Positions 54,901 to 63,947 of a DNA stretch of 64,000 nt are shown in pieces; the first letter of the stretch is position 1, and each line of letters opens with the position of its first letter. The notes under the pieces were generated by a model. That model was not told the origin of the DNA and did not search any database. It saw nothing but the letters and a program-made list of their open reading frames with translations. This DNA comes from Eutreptiella sp. 'Long Island Sound 2002' (taxonomy: Eukaryota; Euglenozoa; Euglenophyceae; Eutreptiales; Eutreptiaceae), in assembly GCA_964036045.1 (NCBI GenBank), contig OZ038399.1:28233216-28297215 (forward strand), read 5' to 3'. The translations under genes were made by a program, and so were the position numbers.

Positions 54901-55142
54901 ACCCTGTACTCCTCGTTGTCTCGCCGCCGGCGACTTTATATTGGGCCCTTGCCCAGCTTGCGCAAGCAGGTGTACCTCCCCTGTGGGCTGGCGTAGCCTT
55001 GCTCACGGCTGTGCCCCCGGGGGACAGCTCCCTGGCGCTGCCCCAGCCCATGACACCGTACGCCTGCGGTGCGCTGTGGGTGTACACCACAGCAGGTGTG
55101 TCCCATCGATGGGCCCTCGCTCCTGCAGCAGCAACTCAGTAA
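51931..55142 (+). CDS. LINE ORF2, part 2: reverse transcriptase, RNase H, CCHC
   Basis: It continues part 1 in another frame (DLDFLTATYDPAKWDPYFDP...). Reverse transcriptase motifs: HRPVTLTS (about 52330), DWDSADAF for motif A (about 52537), NQGDNPSGD for motif B (about 52717), and the catalytic YSDD (52844-52855). A thumb region follows. RNase H: ATDAALRHCDGGGG (about 53620), AEWLAHL with the Glu (about 53740), TAMDSTSTLL (about 53810), and a last motif ESHQLA where ADxLA is expected. A CCHC-like finger, CHFCGATEHQLWRHVRSRC, lies near 54322. The C-terminal 250 residues are unassigned. TAA at 55140. This makes cDNA by target-primed reverse transcription in known LINEs. Confidence 0.8.
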
Positions 55143-57429
55143 CAGTAGACAAGCCGAGACGACCCCGCGTTGTGCCAGTGTAGGGCAGGCAGAGGTAGGA
55201 CCGAGCCCCCCCCCCCCAGGGCCCGGCACAGAGGACTGCACCCAGACCAGAACCCCCCCCCCCCCAGCGTGACACACGGGACCGGGGCCGGGCCAGGCGC
55301 GGCACTGCCGTGTGACCCGACGTGCCTCGCAGCCCCACCCGCTCCCGCCCCACATGCACAGGCAGCGCGCGCGCCCCATACACACAGGCACGGCGGCATC
55401 TCCCTCCCGCGTGTGCCACCGCGGGGTACGGGGGCGGTCATCAGTCCGGCAGGCCTTGCGACCGGACAACCGAGCACCCGCCGGACCAGTAGTGACGCGC
55501 AGGGAAGGGCGACGTCCATGGTCCCGGAGGTCCGGATGAGGCCTTGACCCAACCCAACCCAACCCCCCCCTCCCCCCCTTCTAATACGTCCCTGCTCACG
55601 CCGTGGTGATCCATTTTGAGGTGAAAATGAGCCGTTTTTGAGCCTGTTTTCAGGACAACCTTCCTGAACCTGCAGTAAGTGTGATGATCTTCGGCAAGCC
55701 CAGTCCTGTGGTCTGGTGGCTCGGCCCCGACCTCGTGCATCATGTCTCGGACTGTGCACCACCGCCTCTGTGTCTCCGCCACCGTGGCACTGAACAGGAC
55801 CTGCAATGGCTGCCCCTGCTTGAGGACGGGCGCAGATACTCCACTAACCGCTTTGTGTAGGGCCCCCAGTGCCCCCGGTCAGGACCATGGATCGGCATTG
55901 TTGTGCATGCCTGTGTGCATGTGCATGGGCATGTGCTGGGCCTCACTGCACCTGGGCCTCCCAGGGTCTGCAGTGGCCTCGTAGCCCCGGGTCCAGCGTG
56001 GGGGAGCCTGAGACCAGGGGGGCGGTGGATCTACGGGGAGGCACGCCATGAGGGTTACGCATATCCCCCCCCTTTTTTCGGCACCTGGGTTTTTACGCCA
56101 TTTGAAGCATGGTGGTTTTGCCACATGGCTGTACATGGTGACTCAAATTCCTACCGAGATGGTTGAAATTCCTACCAAGATGGCCAAATTCGTACGAAGA
56201 TGACCTAAATTCCTACCAAGATGGCCCCATGATGGAGGGATAAGAATTTGTGTGGGCATGACCGTCAAATGAGGAGACACTCATGTTCGCACCTTTGCGG
56301 TCACCAACAATGACCCCAACAACAAAAAACATTTACGCCACAAAGGGGTAAATAACCCCCCCCCTTTTTAATTTTCAGAATTTTGCGCCAAACCTCATGG
56401 TGTCACGTTTCGCAGGTTTGCCGCCCCCCTGCCTGAGACACCCTGGCAGGTCTGCCGTAGTACCTTCAGGGAAGGCGCTTCAGGTGCTGTCCAGACTGAT
56501 TTGGACACCTCCTGATCCCGTCCCGTCCGCCACAGGGGTGGGGGTTGTTTGGGCCACCGACAAGGGCAGCTTGAGCCCTGATATGCAGGTGGAGCCACCA
56601 TATCTTGGTCTCGTTAAGGTCTCCATGGTGTAGTCCTTTGTCGATAGACAGCCATGAGAAGCTGAATAAATATCCCATGTTTTGCAACCACGATCAGGGG
56701 GGGGGGGGGGACGCAAATGCATTTTTTTTTATTTTTTTGCATATCAAGGAGGCGGTGTTTTTTTGCATATTTTGCATTTTTTTTGCATTTTTTTTGCATA
56801 TGTCTTGCCTTCAGTTTCCTTTTAATGTCGCAATCCATGGACAAATTTGCAGCGCGGACAGCCGGTGGCAGGGGGGGGGGGGGCAAATGCATGTATTTGC
56901 GTTTTTTCGCATCGCATTTTTTGCAGTCTCAACTTGCATCCCCCCCCCCCCCCCCCGCATGATGCTGTTGACCCCGGTTGCTCAACGTGCACTGTCCTTG
57001 CAACATGGCATGAGGGCATGGGTGCCGTTGGTTTCCTTTGTTGTTTGAGATCCCCTTTGTTCTCAAACACGGTTTGCACGGGTTTGTCTCAAGAAACACA
57101 GGTACACCAATTGAATGAAGTGGGGGCCGAGTAGACGTGCCACAGTGGCTTGGCAAAAGAAAGTGGGTGCCCCCTCACCCCGTCGGCACACGTTTGCTGC
57201 AAAGGCGTGGGCACATGCTGCACCCATGGACCCACACCGGCTGGCGCACGTTAACTGTGGCACACCACCACATTTGCCCACGGGTTGGCAGAGGCACACA
57301 CGGCCCCATGTACAGTGAGCGCCCTCGGGGCTGCGCTTGTCAACGCAGTTGCGGAGGGCTCCACAAGACCCGAAGAAGTGTGTGACACCAGAGGTGACTG
57401 GTCTTTTTGCTGACCTTCAGCCCCCCCCA
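55143..57429. other. LINE 3' tail and non-coding repeats
   Basis: 55143-55570 is GC-rich and ends with a cccaaccc-type run, a plausible LINE 3' end. 56144-56225 has four units of aaattcctaccaagatggcc. 56696-56960 has G and C runs of 12-18 with two copies of a ggggg..caaatgcat..ttttt phrase (56697 and 56870). 57060-57429 has nothing firm. No gene is supported. Confidence 0.45.
56144..56225. repeat. Short tandem repeat, 4 units
   Basis: Units of aaattcctaccgagatggtt / aaattcctaccaagatggcc / aaattcgtacgaagatgacc, 21-24 bp. Confidence 0.85.
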
Positions 57430-57632
57430 GGGATGCATTAGAAGGGACCTCAGAGGCGGCCCCAGAGGCGGGTAGACAGGCGGTTGGAGGAGGTTGCCGA
57501 AGCGGTTGGGGGCGGTTACTGATGGGTGCAAATGCCATTGAAGCTGGCACTTGCCGTCAGGGAGACTGTGGCAAGGCATAGGCTGGGCGCCCTGGAGGGG
57601 GGGGGGGTACCTCCCCGCTTCCAATGCATCCC
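57430..57632. mobile_element. MITE family A, copy 2 (inverted relative to copy 1)
   Basis: It is bounded by gggatgcattagaaggga and ttccaatgcatccc. The interior is the reverse complement of 7278-7476 with scattered changes and a G run (57597-57607) where copy 1 has none. Confidence 0.75.
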
Positions 57633-58153
57633 TGCCCCACCCCCCCCCCTTGCCCCGGGGTACAGTTCCCACAGATTCAAACTGCGCGGCCTGGGGGCTG
57701 ACTGAAGGTGAAGCCTGTCAGCTCTGGCACCGGTGTGGGCGCCATTACCGTACAGTAGGGCAGCAGCTGCAGTGGTGAGCAGTGGGACAGCCGGCTCTCA
57801 CCCACAAAACTGCACTGCGCCCCCCCTCCCCCCCCCCCTCCCCCCCTCCACCCCTTCCCTTCCCATTCCGGGAGGACAGGGACTCGAGGCACTCCTGCGG
57901 CGTGACATTGTGCAAAGTGTCATGCGGTGCACTGACGAGGCGATGAAGGCCGTGGGAAGGCAGGCGCGGCTGGAGCTGAGGGGCGGGTCCACACCTGCCC
58001 TTTGGAGGCCCCTTCCCCGGGGCCGGGGGGGGTGCCACCGAGGCTGAGAGAGATGTTGTTGTGCTACTTCTTTTGTTGGCCGTGGGAAGGCAGGCGCGGC
58101 TGGAGCCGAGTGGCGGGTCCTTTTGAGGCCCCCTCCATTCCCCACCATTGTTA
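57633..58153. other. Spacer with a local duplication
   Basis: ggccgtgggaaggcaggcgc ggctggag occurs at about 57948 and 58078. A possible peptide (LEALLRRDIVQSVMRCTDEA MKAVGRQARLELRG) is coded at 57871-57985 on the + strand, unsupported otherwise. Confidence 0.35.
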
Positions 58154-58522
58154 CCCCCCCCCTTGCGAGAGCAACGCCTTTGTCAGAGCAACAGTGGGTG
58201 TTGTGTCCGCAACTTTTGGAACCGTGGAATCTGGCGGTTCCTTTTTCTGGTGGTCCATGACGATGAAGTTTTTTCTGTGATTTGAGGCCGGGGATGGTAT
58301 TTTAGGGATATTGGTTGCTGTCCTGCCCCCCACGCCCATCCCTTCTTGTCGTTTGGAAGTGGAGACTGGGGAATCACCTGATGAGTAGTCCATTCATGAT
58401 GCCATGGTCACCACTTGTGTCTTCCCACGGCGCGCGCAAACAACGCCCTTGTCAGAGCAAGAGGAGGTGTTGTTTCCGTCAAATTTTGGAACTTTAGTCA
58501 CGCTCTCGCAGGGGGGGGGGGG
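58154..58522. mobile_element. C-tract MITE family C
   Basis: The ends are CCCCCCCCCttgcgagagc and the inverted gctctcgcaGGGGGGGGGGG, each flanked by TA. Subterminal repeats: gcaacgcctttgtcagagca acag / aacgcccttgtcagagcaag on the same strand and caacttttggaac / aaattttggaac. No ORF. Same overall design as family B. Confidence 0.75.
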
Positions 58523-58787
58523 TACATTGATCAACCAGCAGGTCATAGACAAGACATGGCACTGAACACACATGGCAGCCCCACCCTCTGAACTGCGGGG
58601 TACCCAAGCAGCCTCTGTGGTACACCCCCACCACGCCCCCACCCTCGACCAGCAAATGATGGAACTGCCGGACACTGCTGCATATGCATACCAGGACGTG
58701 CATGTGTGGAGCGCTTTGTTGACCTGCGTGCGGCCTCGACCGGCTGGAACTCCTCGTGCCAAGGACCGCACAGTTGATAGGGGGCGC

Positions 58788-59011
58788 ACCGTGCGCTGTG
58801 CGCGCGCTGTGCGAAAAGTTGGCTGTTTTCCACCACTGTTGGCTTGCTGCTTGCCATGGGTCCCAGGGTCCTGAATTCTGCACCCCACAGCCCCTGCTGG
58901 TACACCAGGAATTTGATCATGCATGCTTCTGTAGGTGGGTGGTTTTCAGGGATGTTCCCAGGATAAACACCGTAATAATTGGCGCTGTGCGCGCGCTGTG
59001 CGAAAACGCCC
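58788..59011 (+). repeat. Dispersed repeat with conserved 65-residue ORF, copy 1
   Basis: Nearly identical to 62986-63200. Both start and end near gcgcgctgtgcgaaaa. The + frame RALCEKLAVFHHCWLAACHG, SQGPEFCTPQPLL, HQEFDHACFCRWVVFRDVP is open in both copies, with a few conservative changes. Confidence 0.8.
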
Positions 59012-59542
59012 CCTATGTAGCAACCTTTGATTGCCGCACTCCATTCCTGGATATGTAAGATGTAAGATGCAAAACGCCTATCAGGAGGTGGTCCAAGAAT
59101 TTTGGGGGGAATTCATACCACATCCTAAACTATATGGCACCCAAGGAAATGTGGCTACCCGACGCCCCTTGGAGAAGCGCCGGCGAGGCGCATTCAGTAG
59201 ACCTCACCATCCGTGCTCCGTAATGGTAATACTAGTTGTGGGGGGTTCACACTTCCCCATTCGCATATTTTTCTCTCTGGTATTTGGTCCCCCCGACTCC
59301 TTGCCTTTTTTTGCCCTTGTCGTGGTGTTTGTAGAGCTAATGTCAAGCCACTTTGCTTCTTTGATTTACTTACTATCATTACTAAGTAGAGTGTTGCTGC
59401 CAGTTGCATAGAACCAGCCTGTGGGTGGAACACGGCAGAGGTAGCAAACCAGTATACCACACAGCATGGAGCTGAAGGATGTGGGTGGGGCGGACACCGA
59501 GCCCGTGCTTGAAGGGGGAAAGCCCCCCTCGCCCCTCCAACA
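59012..59542. other. No supportable gene
   Basis: Ordinary mixed sequence; no repeats or coding signal that I can support. Confidence 0.4.
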
Positions 59543-60316
59543 GTGACTGTCAGTCACGCCCCAACCGCATCCTTCCAACTCCGACTGCAGCTGCAACGGC
59601 GTTGCAAGCACCGCGGCCTGCTCCTCAGCCGCTTTCCCAACCGTGGCCAGCTGGGCACACTGCCACCTCCCTCTCCTTCAAGCAGGCCTGGGGGCGACCG
59701 AATCAAAGGCTCCCAGGCACTACGATCCTCACCAGACCGCCCCCTTTCCTGTTGGCACTCAGTGCGGCACGTGTCCCCAGAGCATTGGTCGCCCGCATGC
59801 ACACCAGGGGGGGGGTCTGACCGACAGCAGGATTCACCTCACCTGCCCCCCGTCCTGCTGGCGCCCCTATTTGAGAGCGCCATGTCTACCCCGCGAAGGG
59901 ACAGCACTCAGAGTGCGTCTGATGAGGACGTGCAACAATATGCCGTCCGGTGTTCTACCCCCCCCGCACTGCCCCCCACCCTGCTGGCGCCACTTTTTGA
60001 GAGCGTGATGTCTGCCTCGCGAGCGGGCAGCACTCATCGTGAGTGCGATGAGGACATGGGTCAGTACGAAGTCCAGTACTCTACCCCACCCTCCGTGGGG
60101 GAGTGGCCCCCTAACCCCTTTACCTTTCCCTCTCTTCGCGGAGCACAGCGTCTCTGCACGGAATTGCCTGGCATGGCCCGACAGGGCCAGGGATGGGTTC
60201 GTGACCCCCATGCACGACACTCCACCATGCTGTACAGCATGCAGGAGGGTGCTCTGTCTCCCAACAGCGCGGAGGGGCTCATGAAGCATGGACGGGCCTC
60301 ACGTGAGGCAACATAA
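59543..60316 (+). CDS. Hypothetical protein with a duplicated LAPLFES segment
   Basis: An open frame of 257 codons. The N-terminal part is low-complexity and may be out of gene. From about 59840 two copies of a 42-residue segment are clear: PPVLLAPLFESAMSTPRRDS ... SDEDVQQYAVRCSTPP, and PPTLLAPLFESVMSASRAGS ... CDEDMGQYEVQYSTPP. A Pro/Arg tail ends at TAA 60314. The acidic S/TDED parts and STPP ends suggest a regulatory, disordered protein. It could be a 5' exon of the membrane gene that starts at 60549, but no junction is clear. Confidence 0.4.
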   Translation: MTVSHAPTASFQLRLQLQRRCKHRGLLLSRFPNRGQLGTLPPPSPSSRPGGDRIKGSQALRSSPDRPLSCWHSVRHVSPEHWSPACTPGGGSDRQQDSPHLPPVLLAPLFESAMSTPRRDSTQSASDEDVQQYAVRCSTPPALPPTLLAPLFESVMSASRAGSTHRECDEDMGQYEVQYSTPPSVGEWPPNPFTFPSLRGAQRLCTELPGMARQGQGWVRDPHARHSTMLYSMQEGALSPNSAEGLMKHGRASREAT

Positions 60317-60548
60317 AGGACGGAGGGGGGAGCCTCTTGTCATACAGGGCGGCAGCTCTCCAGAAACCCGCGTGACTTGCCCCTTGGGTGAGTTTGGGGG
60401 CTGGAATGGGTAGAAGCCCCATGGACTATTGCTCCTTAATATGATTTCCTTCCAGACCGCCCCCTTTCCTCTCCTTCTGTGCCCGGCAGGAGCGCGTTTG
60501 CTTTCTCTCGCTGCCCTTTCGGCCCATGGCACCCAGTCACTCAAACCA

Positions 60549-60953
60549 ATGGACTCGCTGCACCTCCCGGTCCCTCCGCCCTCCAACCCCTCCTCCATGC
60601 TGGACCTCAACCCCCACCGCGCGCCCACCGAGGAGTACGCCGACCTCACGGCCCTCCGCAAGATCCAGACCCAGGCCATGGTCCCCCGGGTGGTCTGCAG
60701 CCTCTTCCTGACCGTCCTCTTCTACTGCCTCGGCTGCTACTGGTCCGCGCTCAGCACCGCCTGCACCGTCGCCATCAACCTCCTCGCGCTGCCGCTCCTG
60801 TGGCTGACGAAGAGGACCGGGTTTGCGCGGGACCTCGCCGCCAACGGCACGTGCCTCTGCCTGATGGCCAACCTGTGGCTCTTCGGGGGGGGGCCCTGGG
60901 CGGGCGGGCTCATCGCCTTCGCGTACATCGAGCAGATCCAGCAGCGGGTGCAG
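60549..60953 (+). CDS. Multi-TM sensor-like protein, exon 1
   Basis: The ATG at 60549 (aaaccAATGG) gives a Pro-rich N-terminus (MDSLHLPVPPPSNPSSMLDL), then RKIQTQAMVPR and membrane spans: VVCSLFLTVLFYCLGCYWSA, ACTVAINLLALPLLWL, LAANGTCLCLMANLWLFGGG and a short PWAGGLIAFAYIE. The exon ends cag|gtgagta at 60953, phase 0. The frame is open upstream to 60429, so a longer N-terminus is possible. The layout (several short spans with a GGG-P turn) resembles membrane sensor modules in front of hybrid histidine kinases or cyclases; that is inference. Confidence 0.45.
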
Positions 60954-61760
60954 GTGAGTATTGCCAGAAATGCATATGCAAAACGGTGTTGTACGGTGTT
61001 GTACGGTGTTGTTGTACCCCCCCCCCCCCTTGTATAAGCCACGCCCTTGTCCAAGCTACAGTAGGCGTAGGGACCGTAATAATTGTGTACGTAATTTAAT
61101 TAGGTACGCAAAGTAGTGCGGCCACATAAGACATGGGTTTGTCGTCACATTTGCCAATTACATAGAGTCACGGACACATTTGTTGTGAGTATTTGCCCAC
61201 TTGAACCCACATGGCTCTGATTTTGGGCATATTTGTGCTTTATATTCCCCTTTCTTGTCACCCACGTGTGTGTCGGTAGTTGTATGTGTTGCGCGCAAGC
61301 CACCCCCTTGTCCAAGCTACAGTAGGCGTAGGGACCGTAATAAAAGTGTACATTGGCGTAGCTTATACAAGGGGGGGGGGGTACGGTGTCATACGGTCCC
61401 ATGCGCACGGGTAAACGACGTTAGCGGACCGTTTTTTGGGGAAGTCCCAAATATTGGCACTTCGCGTCTACAACATGCCGACAGTGTCTACAATTAGCAG
61501 GCCGCGTCTACTTGTGGTGCACAGTGTCTACACACTATACCCGGGTACACGTGCACATACAAACTATGTCTACAAACTATGCACAGTGTCTACAGACTAT
61601 ACTTGGTTAAACGTGTGTGGACACCGTACGACACCCTACGACGCGTTGGGAGGTGTCGTACGAGGCGTCGGGGCCCGATGTGTCGGGGGCTGTACGACGC
61701 GTCGGGAGGTGTCGGGGCCCGATGCGTCGTAAAAGGCCCTCTTTGACATATGTGTTGCAG
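60954..61760 (+). other. Intron carrying a C-tract MITE and TACGACACC repeats
   Basis: The donor gtgagta and acceptor catatgtgttgcag are both good and phase 0 on each side. The intron contains MITE family B copy 2 (61017-61381), cacagtgtctacaaactat-type repeats (61465-61605) and two copies of a gacgcgtcgggaggtgtcgg phrase with palindromic tacgacacc/ggtgtcgta (61620-61735). Confidence 0.65.
61017..61381. mobile_element. C-tract MITE family B, copy 2
   Basis: CCCCC..ttgtataagccacgcc and the inverted ggcgtagcttatacaaGGGGG form terminal repeats of about 20 bp plus the homopolymer. TA flanks both sides. gctacagtaggcgtagggac cgtaataa occurs twice, 20-30 bp from each end. No ORF. It sits in an intron. 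Confidence 0.85.
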
Positions 61761-62006
61761 GTGCCCTCCAGCCGGGCCTCGCTCTGGTGGGTGCTCGCGA
61801 TCCTCCTCTTCAGCCTGGCCATGTGCGTCGTGGAGCGGACGGTGGACGCGCGGCACGTGGCGCCCCAGCAGGTACGGCTGCCCCCCACGTGGTTCGCCAT
61901 CCTGGACTGGTGCTGCGCCAACCTGCCCGGGCTCTCGCTCTACGTCCTCCTCGCCCAGCTGATGGACGAGCTCACGAAGAGCCGGCGGCTGCTGGAGGAG
62001 AGCAAG
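61761..62006 (+). CDS. Multi-TM sensor-like protein, exon 2
   Basis: This exon of 82 codons, phase 0, joins exon 1 as ...IQQRVQ-VPSSRASLWWV. Further spans: SLWWVLAILLFSLAMCVVE and WFAILDWCCANLPGLSLYVL. It then ends in a helical DELTKSRRLLEESK, the kind of linker that in hybrid histidine kinases leads into the ...FLANMSHEIRTP dimerisation box. That box is not in the window: the reading after 62006 is C-rich MITE-like DNA, so the catalytic part, if any, lies beyond it or has been lost. The donor (aag|gttccc) is weak. Confidence 0.45.
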
Positions 62007-62079
62007 GTTCCCCCTCACTGCAGATTGACAAGGAGGAAGGATGGGCCAAGTACCCTACCCCCACCCTTGCAATCTCCCA

Positions 62080-62405
62080 CCCCTTGCAATCCCCCCCCCC
62101 CCCCCCCGGGAGACCGTCACTTGGCCCAAAAAGCACAGGAAATACCAGGCGCCGAAGGCGCCGAAGAAAGTTTTTCTTTAGGTTATACTAGAAATGGGGG
62201 GAGGGAAGACCCTTGCAATCTTCCCCCCCCCCCCACCCGGGAGACCGTCACTTGGCGACCGTCTCCCCCCCCCACCCGGGAGACCATCACTTGGCGACCG
62301 TCTCCCCCCCCCCCCACCCAGGAGACCGTCACTTGGCGACCGTCTCCCCCCCCCCCACCCGGGAGACCGTCACGCGCTACGGGGGGAGATTGCAAGGGGG
62401 GGGGG
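62080..62405. mobile_element. C-tract element with palindromic GGGAGACCGT units
   Basis: The ends are ccttgcaatcccccc and the inverted ggggggagattgcaagg. Inside are four units at 62235-62380 of gggagaccgtcacttggcga ccgtctcccccc; each unit is itself almost palindromic (GGGAGACCGT...ACCGTCTCCC). No gene. Confidence 0.6.
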
Positions 62406-62443
62406 AGGGTATGAGTTTTTCTTGAACAAAAAAGTTTTTTCCT

Positions 62444-62518
62444 GCTGGCAAGGAGGAGGGTCAACCCCCCCGCCCTCTGAAACCCAGGGGGGGATGGTTT
62501 GACCCTCCTCCTCGCCAG
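62444..62518. repeat. Hairpin, 20-bp arms
   Basis: ctggcaaggaggagggtcaa and ttgaccctcctcctcgccag are inverted, separated by C- and G-rich sequence. Confidence 0.75.
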
Positions 62519-62568
62519 CTGAAACCCCCCCCCCCCCCGGTCGATGGGTCCAGTAAACTCCAAAATGG

Positions 62569-62985
62569 TGTAGAGTTTGCAGGTTTTGGAGCGTGGTTTG
62601 GGCAGGGGGATGACCGCAATGAGTGCTCCCCAGTGCCAGTGACAGAAAGGCAGTTTATCACACATGCGGAGCTCCGAGGGGCTCTGAGGGGCTCTGAGGG
62701 CGTTGCAGCTCAAGCGCCCGGGAAAGCCATTACACCTGGTGACTGATTCTGAGCTTGTGTTTCTGGTTCTTACTGGAAAATGTGAAAAATGGTCCCGAAA
62801 CAAATGGGTGGTGTCAAGGGGGCCACTGGCGCACACAGATCTCTGGACTGAGTTATGGGACTGATGGCTGCTGTTAGGAGACAGCGTGTCGGCGCAGTGG
62901 GTACCCTCACATGTTGGGGTAGAGGCAGATGAACAGGCAGGTCGGCAGGCAGCGAAGGGAGCCAAAGTTTGGCATGGGGGGGGCG
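62569..62985 (+). pseudogene. RNase H remnant of a retroelement
   Basis: + strand peptides in order: EFAGFGAWFGQGDDRNECSP (first strands), ITHAELRGALRG with the catalytic Glu (about 62660), then after a frame change TDSELVFLVLTGKCEKWSRN KW (catalytic Asp, about 62743), GPLAHTDLWTELWD, a stop, and WVPSHVGVEADEQAGRQAAK (about 62905; His and the last acidic residue). That is the RNase H1 order. One frame change (about 62741) and one TGA (about 62866) mark it as dead. It differs from the RNase H in the LINE at 53.6-54.0 kb. The open frame runs on into the dispersed repeat at 62986. Confidence 0.7.
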
Positions 62986-63200
62986 CTCCGTGCACTGTGC
63001 GCGCGCTGTGCGAAAAGTTGGCTGTGTTCCACCACCGTTGGCTTGATGCTTGCCATGGGTCCCAGGGTCCTGAATTCTGCACCCCACAGCCCCTGCTATC
63101 ACACCAGGAATTTGATCATGCATGCTTCTGTAGGTGGGTGGTTTTCAGGGATGTTCCCGGGATAAACACCGTAATAATTGGCGCTGTGCGAAAACGCCCT
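62986..63200 (+). repeat. Dispersed repeat with conserved ORF, copy 2
   Basis: Matches 58788-59011. Here its frame is continuous with the RNase H remnant upstream, so the shared peptide is probably the region after RNase H in the same element family. Confidence 0.8.
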
Positions 63201-63211
63201 CTGGGTGTGTA

Positions 63212-63397
63212 ATGAGACACAAAGAGGTCACAGACAGTGAGGCAGAGTTGGGGCTGGAGGAGATGCCAGACCAGATCAGTGAGTCGGACGAGTCAGGGGG
63301 TTCACAGATGTCTGATTCTGAAGGGGAGGAGGAGATGTGGTCGCCCGTCAAGCGGCCAAGACACCACTGCCCTGTCTGCTCTCACAGTGTTCATTAA
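63212..63397 (+). CDS. Short acidic ORF, unknown
   Basis: The ATG at 63212 codes an acidic Ser/Glu/Asp stretch (SEAELGLEEMPDQISESDES, SDSEGEEEMWSPVKRPRHH), then CPVCSHSVH and a stop. The last part overlaps a good acceptor (cctgtctgctctcacag, to 63386), so it may be exon read into intron. It may be the start of a retroelement or host gene. Confidence 0.35.
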   Translation: MRHKEVTDSEAELGLEEMPDQISESDESGGSQMSDSEGEEEMWSPVKRPRHHCPVCSHSVH

Positions 63398-63947
63398 TTT
63401 TATTTCAATGACACCGGCGGCCACTCGCGTAGATGCGGGCTCTGCTTCCCCCGCACAGTCTGAGAACTTCCTCAACAATACGCTTGTGGTCGCACCCTTG
63501 GACACACCTGTGTCTCGGGGTCCTGGGCAGCTCGCCAACTGCAATGTGCTGCTTCATGCGCGCTGGGCCGTGACTGGGACTTTGCCAAGCACGTTCCCTG
63601 GGGTGCTAACCGAGCTTGGGAGTGTGCCGCTCAAGGACCCGGTCTGGCTCTCAGCGGATTACAGTATGCTCCCCAGTGAGTACTTGGGCAACGAGAAATC
63701 GATCCATGCCCAGCTGCTCATGGTCATCCTGGGAGCCCAGATTCTGCTGCCGGGAGCTGCAGAGTACTACCGAGCACTCGATGGTTCGCGTGAAGACGAC
63801 CCTCCGCGCCCTGCAGCACCATCCAGACCAATTGGCTCGGCGGATGACTCTGACAGGTCCCAAATCGCTCAGCCACAGTCGCGCTTGCCGCCAATGCGTA
63901 GACGGTGCCGCCGTCGGTGCTGCCAACAGTGTCACTGGAGTTTTTGA
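63387..63947 (+). CDS. Hypothetical ORF near the window end
   Basis: After the acceptor at 63386 the frame reads through an ATG at 63408 (MTPAATRVDAGSASPAQSEN), LVVAPLDTPVSRG, LLHARWAVTGTLPSTFPGVL, a helical SIHAQLLMVILGAQILLPGA and a basic Cys-rich end, stop at 63945. Normal amino-acid variety suggests real coding, but no family is recognised. Another frame stays open past 63850 to the window end, so the gene may continue. Confidence 0.4.
   Translation: MFINFISMTPAATRVDAGSASPAQSENFLNNTLVVAPLDTPVSRGPGQLANCNVLLHARWAVTGTLPSTFPGVLTELGSVPLKDPVWLSADYSMLPSEYLGNEKSIHAQLLMVILGAQILLPGAAEYYRALDGSREDDPPRPAAPSRPIGSADDSDRSQIAQPQSRLPPMRRRCRRRCCQQCHWSF

Larger units (their letters stand above)
47807..55142 (+). 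mobile_element. Near-complete non-LTR retrotransposon (LINE)
   Basis: It has an ORF1-type region (47807-49800), then an ORF2 region with zinc fingers, APE-type endonuclease, reverse transcriptase, RNase H and a C-terminal CCHC-like finger (49801-55142). RNase H after RT places it among RNase H-bearing LINE groups (I, Tad and similar); I cannot fix the clade. It carries one nonsense codon, an ORF1/ORF2 stop and two frame changes in C-rich DNA, so it is either recently dead or harmed by homopolymer errors. The 3' end is probably between 55143 and 55570, where (cccaa)n and C runs occur. I found no target-site duplication. Confidence 0.85.

Noticed and set aside
52235-55562. Several 100-210-codon minus-strand frames opposite the LINE
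   Set aside because: Shadows of the GC-rich ORF2; the + strand carries all catalytic motifs.
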